A DNA stretch of 22,076 nt from CAYSHJ01 sp964589725 (GTDB lineage: Bacteria; Planctomycetota; Planctomycetia; Planctomycetales; Planctomycetaceae), in the NCBI GenBank assembly GCA_964589725.1, contig CAZPUJ010000525.1, positions 1 to 22,076 of the forward strand. The letters are read 5' to 3'. How positions within the stretch are numbered: the stretch's first letter is position 1; every line of letters starts with the position of its first letter. Both the position numbers and the translations under genes were made by a program. The notes under the pieces are model-generated. The model saw nothing but the letters and a program-made list of their open reading frames with translations, made no database searches and was not told the origin of the DNA. This document shows positions 6,460 to 13,460 of this stretch, in pieces.

Positions 6460-8940
6460 TTCATTGCTCGCCAGCAAAGCTTGAGCGTATTGCCGCCACG
6501 CCGCATCGAGCATCAAGCCTTCGCTCTGCGACAACTTCAAGAACTCCACTCCCGTCGCGATCTCATCAGCGGTCGCCGCTCGGCCAAAGAGCCGCTCGTG
6601 GGCCAATACCACCTGTGCCGCCAAGTCCTTCGGCTGCTCGTTCTGAACGAACCGAGCCAACGCCGCCGCGCGCGCCTGCATGAACGAACTGTTCAGCACG
6701 AAAAGTTGCTGCAATGGAGTCGTGGTCGGCACACGAGCGGCGGTGTGTGACACGGGATCGGGAAAGTCGTGCAGCCGCAGGATGTCGGACAACTCGCGGC
6801 GTTTGACGACTCCGTAGATCGTGCGACGAGCATTGTTGGCATCGCCGAGTTCGCTGGGCGAGCCGCCGATGGTTGTCGTCAGTTCGCCGGTCGCGGCGAG
6901 CATCGCATCGCGCCAGGCTTCGACATCCAACCGACGCAATGGCATCCGCGCGAGCCACACGTTATCGGGATCGGACACCGGCGAGCGGGGGGCGTCAGCC
7001 CCCTGATGCGTCCGAGTCGGCAGAGGCGCAGTCACCGCGTTCGTGGCCATCATTGGGCTGACGCCCCCCGCTCGCCGTGCTCCCGTTTGCCGATACGTCG
7101 CCGACAACACAAGTTCGCGATGTAGCCATTTGAGCGACCAGCCGTGTTCGATGAATCGGGCCGCGAGATCATCGAACAGCTCGGGATGTGAAGGCCGTTC
7201 GCCCTGCGTACCGAAGTTGCTCGGCGTTGTTACCAGCCCCCGGCCAAAGTGTTGCGTCCACACGCGATTGACGATTACTCGCGCGGCGAGCGGCGCGGCG
7301 TCCGAGACGATCGCTTCGGCCAATTCGCGCCGGCCACTGCCGTCGCGGAACGGAGTCGGCTCGCCCGGCGAAAGGACCGACACGAAACGCCGCGAGACGA
7401 CCGAACCGACGTTTCCCGCGTTGCCACGCACATGAACGGCGACATCTTGTGGTTCGTTTGGTTTGTATTCCAACTTCGTCCGGTGTGGTCCGTCTTGAAG
7501 AACGTGCAGGCTGGCTTCGGTGATGGCGAATGCTAACGGCATGTCCAGGTATGGCGTCTTGCGCAGTTGCGTGATTTCCACACCAAGCGACTCGACCTTC
7601 CGCATCGTTTCTTGTTTTGTTGTCTCGGTCGCGTTCGCGTCAGCCGCCATCTTTTGCAATTTGTCGATCTCGGACTGAAGCTCTTTGATCTTAGTGCGAG
7701 CCTGAGCGGCCGACGTTGCCAGATCGGCTGCAATGATCGGACGGGCTTCGAGATGAATACTGGCCAGCACTCCCGCGAGGCCGTAGTAGTCGCGCTGTGT
7801 GATCGGGTCGAATTTGTGATCGTGGCACCTTGCGCACGCGAGCGTCAGACCGAGGAACGTGCCGCCGATGGCCTCGATCCGTTCCTCCCACTCTTCGGCG
7901 ACGACTTGCTTGATGACGTTGTGATCGAGTTTCAGCTCCTTCCAATACGAGGGGCTGAGGCCGAGAAATCCCAGAGCGGCGACGTCGGGCGGCTGGAAGT
8001 TCGGCAGTAAGTCCGCCGCGAATTGTTTGCGGACGAACTCGTCATACGGCATGTCCTCGTTGAACGCTCGCACGACCCAATCGCGATAGAGCCACGGCTG
8101 CCCGTCCCCTTGCCGCCAGCTTTCACCGATGTCGCAATATCGCGCGAGGTCGAGCCAGTATCGCGCCCAACGCTCGCCATATTGCGGCGAGGCGAGATAT
8201 CGCTCGACCAGTCGCTCGAAAGCGTCCGGTGAATCATTAGCCTCGAACTCGCGGACCTCATCGATCGTCGGTGGCAGCCCGAGCAGATCGAAATTGAGCC
8301 GCCGAATGAGCACTCGCTTCGCAGCCGGCTCCGATGGCGCGAGGCCGCGTTCGCGCTGTGCCGCGAGGATGAATTCGTCGATGCGAGTGCGCGGCCAGCC
8401 TCGTAGCTCCGGCCCTTGTGGCCGAGATTCGCGTCCGAGGTTACTCCGGCCACAAGGGCCGGGACTACTGAGCGGCTGAAACGCCCAATGCATTTTCCCT
8501 TCCGCGATATCGATTTGCCGCCGAGTGGATGTCGCGCCGATGGATGCAGAAAGCGGCAGACCGCGACGCACCCACTCGGTCAGCACCCCGATTTCGGCCT
8601 CTGGCAACTTTCCGGCCGGAGGCATCTGCACGTTCTCGTTGTCGTACCGAATCGCCTGGACGAGCAGGCTCTTCTCGACGTCTCCCACCATCGCCGCTGG
8701 CCCGCTGTCACCACCGGCAAGAATCGCTTCGCGGTTGTCGAGTAACAGTCCACCCTTCAATTTCTCCGCCTTCGCCGAATGACATTCAAAGCAGCGTTGA
8801 ACCAGCAGCGGCCGAACTCGCTTTTCAAAAAAGTCGAGATCGGCGGCCGTAGCGGTTTTGGTTTTCGGCGAAGTTTCCTGTGCCAAAAGATTCGCCGTCC
8901 CCGCAACGAGGACGGCGAATGCGGTCAAACAGCTTTTCAT
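6442..8940 (-). CDS. Exported cytochrome-like CxxCH protein with DUF1549 and DUF1553 domains (two palindrome insertions)
   Basis: An 832-residue protein from ATG 8938-8940; an earlier in-frame start at 9039 would run deep into the upstream gene and place the signal peptide internally. The signal peptide covers roughly residues 1-21. The cytochrome-like domain has CFECH at about 50-54 and QMPPAG near 105-110. DUF1549 follows at about 185-395, with CARCHDHKFDP near 369-379. A Lys/Glu-rich coiled coil lies at about 408-460 and DUF1553 starts near 535. Two segments look foreign: residues about 158-180 (GPCGRSNLGRES region) and about 620-656 (GGVSPMM to ADAPRSP). Both coincide exactly with palindromic repeats in the DNA and lie between conserved blocks, so the domains are not broken. 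The gene starts only 2 nt after the stop of the Tat-exported gene, strong evidence of translational coupling. Catalytic role is unknown. Confidence 0.87.
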   Translation of the reverse strand: MKSCLTAFAVLVAGTANLLAQETSPKTKTATAADLDFFEKRVRPLLVQRCFECHSAKAEKLKGGLLLDNREAILAGGDSGPAAMVGDVEKSLLVQAIRYDNENVQMPPAGKLPEAEIGVLTEWVRRGLPLSASIGATSTRRQIDIAEGKMHWAFQPLSSPGPCGRSNLGRESRPQGPELRGWPRTRIDEFILAAQRERGLAPSEPAAKRVLIRRLNFDLLGLPPTIDEVREFEANDSPDAFERLVERYLASPQYGERWARYWLDLARYCDIGESWRQGDGQPWLYRDWVVRAFNEDMPYDEFVRKQFAADLLPNFQPPDVAALGFLGLSPSYWKELKLDHNVIKQVVAEEWEERIEAIGGTFLGLTLACARCHDHKFDPITQRDYYGLAGVLASIHLEARPIIAADLATSAAQARTKIKELQSEIDKLQKMAADANATETTKQETMRKVESLGVEITQLRKTPYLDMPLAFAITEASLHVLQDGPHRTKLEYKPNEPQDVAVHVRGNAGNVGSVVSRRFVSVLSPGEPTPFRDGSGRRELAEAIVSDAAPLAARVIVNRVWTQHFGRGLVTTPSNFGTQGERPSHPELFDDLAARFIEHGWSLKWLHRELVLSATYRQTGARRAGGVSPMMATNAVTAPLPTRTHQGADAPRSPVSDPDNVWLARMPLRRLDVEAWRDAMLAATGELTTTIGGSPSELGDANNARRTIYGVVKRRELSDILRLHDFPDPVSHTAARVPTTTPLQQLFVLNSSFMQARAAALARFVQNEQPKDLAAQVVLAHERLFGRAATADEIATGVEFLKLSQSEGLMLDAAWRQYAQALLASNELQFVD
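6980..7076. repeat. Palindromic repeat inserted in frame (GGCGTCAGCCC family)
   Basis: Two perfect 22-nt inverted arms, 6980-7001 and 7055-7076, flank a 53-nt centre. The arm core is gcgagcggggggcgtcagcc. The element lies inside the DUF1553 domain coding region of the minus-strand cytochrome-like gene and adds about 35 residues without a frameshift or stop. A diverged relative of the same family lies at 10629-10703. Confidence 0.93.
8403..8468. repeat. Palindromic repeat inserted in frame (CCGGCCCTTGTGGCC family)
   Basis: Arms at 8403-8423 and 8448-8468 pair over 21 nt with two mismatches; the inner 15 nt, ccggcccttgtggcc and its complement, pair perfectly. The 24-nt centre reads gagattcgcgtccgaggtta-like sequence. 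The element encodes about 22 residues between the cytochrome-like domain and DUF1549 of the minus-strand gene, in a spot where relatives normally have a short variable linker. Confidence 0.9.
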
Positions 8941-8942
8941 AC

Positions 8943-10505
8943 TCACACCTTCAACAACTCCATCGCCTCGTCGCAGCCGGCGGCGGGAGAGCCGTATTCG
9001 CTGGCAGTGACGCGGGCCAGGGCAGTGAGTTGGCGCCAACGGAACGGCTGCCGCATGTTGGCGAACTCTTCGCTGGCGGTGCGGTAGTACTTCTCAGCGT
9101 GTAGCGCGCCGTCCTCGGTAATTGCGAATCGCAGCAACAGGTCGAGCACCGGTCGAGGCGATTGACGCAGTTCACCGCAAAGGTGAACGAGCGCGGCGGC
9201 GCGAGCTTGATCGTTCGCGCGGATCGCCTCTTCGGCTTGCATCAGCAGCGTGTTGGGGTCGCGCGTCGTGACCTTTTCCAGATGCTCGGCGTGCGGTCGC
9301 GGCTGCCAGTTCATGAAGTCGCCGCCACGGTTGACCCGGTCATACGCGACCTGAAACGCGGCCAGGATCGTGCAAGCAAACTGATTGCGAGCGTTGCTGA
9401 ACTTGACCATGTTCCGCCAGGCATTCGCCGAGTCGGACGCATGCACGCCGATCGAATCGCCATGCACGCTGCCGAGCGGTTTGCCGGGCTGAGTCTCGCC
9501 CTCCCGGCGACCGGAATCGCGCAGCACGAGTTGGTTTGCAGCCAGCGAAACCGCTTCGCAGATCGCATCGGGAGCGATCCCTTCCGCCAGCGCTGCTCCG
9601 GCAGCGTCGGCAGCTTGCTCGGCGGTGGACTTGAAGAGCATCTGGCTGAACGCATCGACCCAAGCGTCGTCAGGCACTCGCGTGCCCGGCGTGCGGCCAG
9701 CGAGCTTGTGCTGATCGAACATCTTTGGCAACAACGCCCGCGGCCGATCGAATTCCGCACTGCGGTTGTCTCGGCGTTCGCTCTTCACGCAATAACGGAC
9801 CGACTGCCGCAGCATTGTGAGAGCCTGTTCGGGGCCGACCAGATCGAGCAACGCATAGGCTCGGTATGGCAACACGACGCGATGGACTTCGGTGTTGTCA
9901 TCCACGGCGTACATCACCGCGTTGAAGGCGTCCTCTGGCGACGTGGCCGCCGCCGCGAAAGTTTGCTCGGCGATGTTGATGTCTTTGCTGTGAACGGCGT
10001 CTCGCACCGCGTCCCCCGACACGACTCCCGTCGGCAGAGTTCCCGCAGAGACTGGATGCAGCACCTCATTACTGCGACCGCCGAATTCGTGAATGCGATT
10101 CGTATTTCGATACAGCACTTTCAAGACTGGTAGAGCTTGCTTCTCGGTCGGCAATTCCTGAGACATCTGATAGGCCGGCATCATGGCCATCATGGTGTGG
10201 AAGCCGATGTAGTCTTCGCCGCCGAACGTACGAGCGTTCGCCAGTGCCGCCGCCGCGACGAGCTGTCGCAGTTCCGTGCCGTTGTGCAGCTTCTCGACCA
10301 GAGTTGAAAGCAACTTATTGACCGGCGTGTCTTGCATCAGGCCAACCAGAGGCTCAAGGCTGCCGAACGTCAAAGCGTTCGCCTCGGCGCCTTCCGCCGC
10401 TCGCGCCGTGGACAGCCCTAGGTCCAGAGCCGTGCTGTAGCCGACTCCCGCGACCAACATCCCTCGACCCACATCCGCCAAGAATTCACGACGAGAACGA
10501 CGCAT
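8943..10505 (-). CDS. Tat-exported helical protein of unknown function
   Basis: A 520-residue protein. The start ATG 10503-10505 has a clear ribosome binding site (GGGAGG, 6 nt upstream) and places a twin-arginine motif, SRREFLADVG, at about residues 4-13 followed by a hydrophobic stretch and an ARAAEGA cleavage region. Tat export is therefore well supported, which suggests it folds or binds a cofactor before export. The rest is rich in Ala, Leu and His and looks all-helical, with segments reminiscent of helical hairpin repeats; I recognise no enzymatic family. Conserved-looking His-containing blocks include GFHTMMAMMPAY near 115-125 and SVHGDSIGVH near 345. Its stop lies 2 nt before the cytochrome-like gene, so the two are very likely made together. 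A metal or haem role is possible but is only inference. Confidence 0.8.
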   Translation of the reverse strand: MRRSRREFLADVGRGMLVAGVGYSTALDLGLSTARAAEGAEANALTFGSLEPLVGLMQDTPVNKLLSTLVEKLHNGTELRQLVAAAALANARTFGGEDYIGFHTMMAMMPAYQMSQELPTEKQALPVLKVLYRNTNRIHEFGGRSNEVLHPVSAGTLPTGVVSGDAVRDAVHSKDINIAEQTFAAAATSPEDAFNAVMYAVDDNTEVHRVVLPYRAYALLDLVGPEQALTMLRQSVRYCVKSERRDNRSAEFDRPRALLPKMFDQHKLAGRTPGTRVPDDAWVDAFSQMLFKSTAEQAADAAGAALAEGIAPDAICEAVSLAANQLVLRDSGRREGETQPGKPLGSVHGDSIGVHASDSANAWRNMVKFSNARNQFACTILAAFQVAYDRVNRGGDFMNWQPRPHAEHLEKVTTRDPNTLLMQAEEAIRANDQARAAALVHLCGELRQSPRPVLDLLLRFAITEDGALHAEKYYRTASEEFANMRQPFRWRQLTALARVTASEYGSPAAGCDEAMELLKV

Positions 10506-10595
10506 GATTGACCTCCCAACCGGAACCACGGAACAGAGGCTCGCACAGCGCGGGCGACGTGGCGAATAGTGTAACGTTGCAGGTGCTGGTCGTTG

Positions 10596-10616
10596 CAAGA
10601 ATCTTGGAGATTCTTG
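10596..10616. repeat. Short perfect hairpin
   Basis: caagaatct (10596-10604) and agattcttg (10608-10616) pair perfectly over 9 bp with a 3-nt loop. It lies about 90 nt upstream of the Tat-exported gene on the minus strand, with no T tract, so it is more likely a repeat or a leader structure than an intrinsic terminator. Confidence 0.8.
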
Positions 10617-10628
10617 ATCTCGCGACAA

Positions 10629-10703
10629 GCGAGCCGGACGGCGTCAGCCCCCGGACGTGCCCCGGCCTGTTTCTCGTCCGGAGGCTGACGCCACCTGGCT
10701 CGC
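10629..10703. repeat. Palindromic repeat, intergenic (GGCGTCAGCCC family)
   Basis: Arms 10629-10655 and 10677-10703 pair over 27 nt with about four mismatches; ggcgtcagcc and gcgagcc blocks are exact. It shares its arm core with the intragenic element at 6980-7076. It lies 13 nt beyond the stop codon of the DUF4159 gene, where its transcript would form a strong stem that could limit read-through or protect the upstream message. Confidence 0.88.
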
Positions 10704-10715
10704 CGATGAATGCTG

Positions 10716-12335
10716 CTACTTCTTCATCCGTGACGACAGCCACTTCGAGTATTCGGCATGGGCATAGAAGATGACGTTGACGCCGAGTTGATAGCAGAAC
10801 TCGGTGATCTCTGGCTTCACGCCAGCGTGGCCGTCGGCCCAGGCGTCGCCGATGTCGCCGGGGTGATAGTACGCGACGAGCCGGCCATCGGCTCGCCAGC
10901 CAAGCGCCTCTTTGCCGCCGTGCGGAGCGACGTACGGCAGGAACGGGATTGGATACGGGATGCGGTGAATCGTGTCATCCAGCGGCACGTGCGTCGGATG
11001 GATGTTGGGCAGCACTTGCCGCATCATCGACAGCACTTGGTTGTGGAAGTGGCCGCTGCCGCCGTTGTCGATGAAAAGCATCCCGTGTTTGTCGATCAGG
11101 TATTCGCGCAGTGTCTTCGCGTCGTTGGCTGAGATCGAAATATTCTTCTCGCCCGTCATGTAAACGAACGGCGGTGACTTCACGGCCGGGAACGCTTTCA
11201 ACGCCGAAATGGTTCGCGTCTCTTCCTTGTCATTCGATTTTTGTTTCGTACGCAGCGTGTACTCGCGGAGCATGTTCTCGCCAGAGAAGAAACTCATATC
11301 CTGATCCCAGTCGCCGCCGGAGTACTCCAGCCGCAGGAATCGGACCTTGCCGCTGCTCGTGCCGCCAGCGAAACCGGCTCCGGTTCCTTCGCCGTAGCCG
11401 ACTGTGTAGGCATGCTGCGTGATCTCTTGAAGCTGCAGCTTGATCTCGTCGATTGGGGGCACCTTGAAGCTGATCGCCGAGAACGGATTCACCACGAATT
11501 TCTTCTTGATGACCTTCTGAATCTTCACCGCCTGAGTGATCTGCGCCTGCTGCCCGCCGCCGGCCGGCATCTCGTAGATGTCACTGCAACCACCGATCTG
11601 CGTGAAGACCAGAAACGCGATCGAAAAGCACAGCGAATAGACCGACATCCATGTCAGCGATTGATTCAGCTTCCGCGAGCGGCGTCCGTAGTACCAAGCA
11701 TGTGGGTCAAGCGGATTGTGGACACGCTCGTCGTCCGCATCATCATCGTGAGTCGCTCGGTGAGCGGACCGCGCGAACTCGATCGCGGCGGTCTGCTCAC
11801 GTCGGCGACGTTCGTAGCGCCGCTCTTCGTAGAACTTCGACGCCCGCTCGACGAACCAAACCACCCACACCAAGCCGAGCAAGAACAGGCTCCACGTTCC
11901 CCACGTCGCCAAACCGACTCGCGCATGAGGCAGGTCGAGCGCATCCGCAAAGAAGACGCTCACCTGCCAGAGAAAGATCGCCGCGACACTCCACACCAAA
12001 TTGCGTCGAATGAGAAACGCCGAATCGTCCGTTCGTAGTCCCGCCTTCAGGCGGTCTTCATCGATCTCGGAGTCAGCAGCATCGCTGGGTCCGCCTAAAG
12101 GCGGGACAACGAACGCGCGGTCGCTGTCGTCGAGCCGGGACAGCCACCCGGCCCACGCGATCCAATAAGCCGACAGCGGCACGCTCAGCGCGAACCACAA
12201 ACCCTCCGGCCAGGCTCGCCACCAAGTCTGGATCGACCGCCCCCACATCCAATCTGCTACGCACAACATCCAGACTGCCAGGTAAATGGCCGTCGTTTTG
12301 ACGAGCTTCGCAGGGAAGGTCAGATGTGGAAACAT
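10716..12335 (-). CDS. Multi-pass membrane protein with C-terminal DUF4159 domain
   Basis: A 539-residue protein from ATG 12333-12335, 27 nt after the stop of the preceding gene, with AAGGA upstream. The N-terminal half has hydrophobic segments near residues 12-30, 42-66, 115-135, 145-165 and 232-252, with a charged Arg/Glu-rich cytoplasmic-looking stretch near 168-215. The C-terminal part, from about 330, matches DUF4159: VRFLRLEYSGGDWDQDM, then an FVYMTGEKNISIS strand, then LREYLIDKHGMLFIDNGG, and a His-rich end (AYYHPGDIGDAW). DUF4159 resembles a class I glutamine amidotransferase-like fold; no Cys-His-Glu triad is evident, so enzymatic activity is doubtful. A VVPPLGG-type palindromic repeat adds about 28 residues between the second and third membrane segments. 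It probably works with the ExbB/ExbD genes upstream, by gene order. Confidence 0.83.
   Translation of the reverse strand: MFPHLTFPAKLVKTTAIYLAVWMLCVADWMWGRSIQTWWRAWPEGLWFALSVPLSAYWIAWAGWLSRLDDSDRAFVVPPLGGPSDAADSEIDEDRLKAGLRTDDSAFLIRRNLVWSVAAIFLWQVSVFFADALDLPHARVGLATWGTWSLFLLGLVWVVWFVERASKFYEERRYERRRREQTAAIEFARSAHRATHDDDADDERVHNPLDPHAWYYGRRSRKLNQSLTWMSVYSLCFSIAFLVFTQIGGCSDIYEMPAGGGQQAQITQAVKIQKVIKKKFVVNPFSAISFKVPPIDEIKLQLQEITQHAYTVGYGEGTGAGFAGGTSSGKVRFLRLEYSGGDWDQDMSFFSGENMLREYTLRTKQKSNDKEETRTISALKAFPAVKSPPFVYMTGEKNISISANDAKTLREYLIDKHGMLFIDNGGSGHFHNQVLSMMRQVLPNIHPTHVPLDDTIHRIPYPIPFLPYVAPHGGKEALGWRADGRLVAYYHPGDIGDAWADGHAGVKPEITEFCYQLGVNVIFYAHAEYSKWLSSRMKK
12031..12114. repeat. Palindromic repeat inserted in frame (CCGCCTTCAGGCGG family)
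   Basis: Arms 12031-12054 and 12091-12114 pair over 24 nt with two mismatches, and each arm is itself a small hairpin, ccgcc-ttca-ggcgg. The 36-nt centre is unique. It lies inside the DUF4159 gene, giving the peptide signature FVVPPLGG at one arm and LKAGLRTD at the other. The same arm type occurs twice in the giant gene at 16348-16518. Confidence 0.92.
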
Positions 12336-12362
12336 CTTTCGACGTCCTTCGGAGACTCGCGG

Positions 12363-12839
12363 CTATTTCACTTTGTCCAGCAGGTTGTCGAAGCTGTCGA
12401 ACGGGTTCTTTTTGGGATCCGCCGTTTTGGTTTCGTCCAAGCCCATCGCCTTGCTGGCTTTCTTGATGTCTTCTTCCGAGGGCGTACCTGAAATGTTCGC
12501 AGCCTTTGTGGAATCGTTGGCCTTCGCCGATTCCGACTCAGTCGCGCTCGAACCGGCCACTGGCTTCGTGGACTTGGCTTTCAGTGGGCCGCTGAGCGCG
12601 TACGGGACGATGGTCAACGCGCCAATCAGAATGACCGTCGCGATCGTCGAGCCGATCATTGCCTGTGTCAGCGCGTTCGACGAGACGATCCCCATGACTT
12701 CCTGGGGACTGCGGCCTTTCAGGCTGCGCACGAAGTCTCGCAACTCGCCAGTTGTTGCCGCCGCGTCCATCGAAAGTCGCTTCACGCGGCTTTTCACCGG
12801 CCCGCTATCTTCGGTCAGATGTTCTCGCAATTTGTCCAC
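12363..12839 (-). CDS. Small single-pass membrane protein of unknown function
   Basis: A 158-residue protein. I take GTG 12837-12839 as the start because GAGG lies 7 nt before it and because the longer in-frame extension would read through the perfect hairpin at 12871-12909 and the end of the second ExbD gene. The N-terminal 50 residues are charged and probably cytoplasmic, one hydrophobic segment spans about 55-83 (STIATVILIGALTIVPYAL), and the rest is a polar Lys/Ser/Ala/Thr-rich tail ending in DPKKNPFDSFDNLLDKVK. No family is recognised. Its position between ExbD and DUF4159 genes, with a 27-nt gap to the latter, suggests a structural or anchoring part of the same complex. Confidence 0.72.
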   Translation of the reverse strand: MDKLREHLTEDSGPVKSRVKRLSMDAAATTGELRDFVRSLKGRSPQEVMGIVSSNALTQAMIGSTIATVILIGALTIVPYALSGPLKAKSTKPVAGSSATESESAKANDSTKAANISGTPSEEDIKKASKAMGLDETKTADPKKNPFDSFDNLLDKVK

Positions 12840-12870
12840 AACACACCTCGATTTGTTTGTCGTCGCCTGG

Positions 12871-12909
12871 CTCTCCGAGTCGAGTCTCCGAAAGACTCGA
12901 CTCGGAGAG
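12871..12909. repeat. Perfect 16-bp hairpin between ExbD and small membrane protein genes
   Basis: ctctccgagtcgagtc (12871-12886) and gactcgactcggagag (12894-12909) pair perfectly with a 7-nt loop. It lies 12 nt after the stop codon of the second ExbD gene and about 32 nt before the next start, inside the presumed transcript. No T run follows on the minus strand, so it may modulate translation or message stability instead of ending transcription. Confidence 0.93.
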
Positions 12910-12921
12910 TCAGACGACGAA

Positions 12922-13329
12922 TTACTGCTCGATCTTTTTGTCCAAAATGTGAACCAACTCGCCGCCGGCCTGACTGATGGCTTCGATGACCGGTTCAAAC
13001 TTCGCCGCCGTGCATTCGCTATGAGCTTTCAGCAACACCTTGCGCTGCCCGGCCGGAGCGTCACCCAAATGGCTCTCGATCCGCGATGCGAGCAGTCCTT
13101 CGGAAAGCTCCTGCCCGTTGAGATAAACCTTCTGATCTTTGTCGATGGTGACCGTGACTCGCGTGTAGCCCGAGCCTTTCAAGTTGTCTGCCTTTGCCGG
13201 AGTCCACTGAATGTGACTGTCATCCTGCGACTGAGCCAGGATCACGAAAAAGATCAGCAAATTGAACGCGATATCCCCCATCGCCACGCTGGGGATGTCG
13301 ACCTTCGGTTGTTTGCGTTTCATTTTCAT
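12922..13329 (-). CDS. ExbD/TolR-like biopolymer transport protein (second copy)
   Basis: A 135-residue protein from ATG 13327-13329 (a TTG one codon earlier is also possible). A short basic cytoplasmic start is followed by one membrane segment, DIPSVAMGDIAFNLLIFFVIL, and a periplasmic domain with the ExbD fold pattern (VTVTIDKDQKVYLNGQ, then LLKAHSECTAAKFEPVIEAISQAG). In ExbD and TolR a membrane Asp carries protons with ExbB/TolQ; the Asp of GDIAFN, at about residue 19, is in that place. ExbD proteins are inner-membrane stator or force-transmitting subunits. It follows the first ExbD gene with a palindrome-filled gap of about 130 bp. Confidence 0.9.
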   Translation of the reverse strand: MKMKRKQPKVDIPSVAMGDIAFNLLIFFVILAQSQDDSHIQWTPAKADNLKGSGYTRVTVTIDKDQKVYLNGQELSEGLLASRIESHLGDAPAGQRKVLLKAHSECTAAKFEPVIEAISQAGGELVHILDKKIEQ

Positions 13330-13344
13330 CAAACATCATCCACG

Positions 13345-13447
13345 CCACCGGGCTTGCCTCGGTGGTTTTCAGGCTTCTGCACTACTCGTGTGAGTCCTGC
13401 CTTTGAGTAGTGCAAAAGCCCGCGAGCCACCGGGGCAAGCCCGGTGG
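13345..13447. repeat. Long nested palindrome between the two ExbD genes
   Basis: Outer arms 13345-13365 and 13427-13447 pair over 21 nt with one mismatch (core ccaccgggcttgcc). Inner arms 13372-13387 and 13405-13420 pair over 16 nt with one mismatch (core tgcactactc). The whole 103-bp unit nearly fills the gap between the two ExbD genes and would fold into a long stem in RNA or a cruciform in DNA. It starts 16 nt upstream of the second ExbD start codon. Confidence 0.93.
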
Positions 13448-13460
13448 GGTTAGTTTCAAT

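Larger units (their letters stand above)
10506..10715. other. Intergenic region filled mainly with inverted repeats
   Basis: The gap between the DUF4159 gene and the Tat-exported gene holds two separate inverted repeats (10596-10616 and 10629-10703) and the ribosome binding site of the downstream gene at about 10512-10517. I see no coding sequence. A promoter for the last two genes could lie here, but no clear boxes were identified. Confidence 0.6.

Noticed and set aside
9162..10133. 323-codon open frame on the plus strand
   Set aside because: Antisense to the Tat-exported gene, which has a good ribosome binding site and a Tat signal.
12871..12909. Intrinsic transcription terminator
   Set aside because: The stem is perfect but no T tract follows on the minus strand and more co-oriented genes lie downstream.
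12286..13410. 374-codon open frame on the plus strand
   Set aside because: It crosses four real minus-strand genes and the hairpins between them, and ends in the palindrome.
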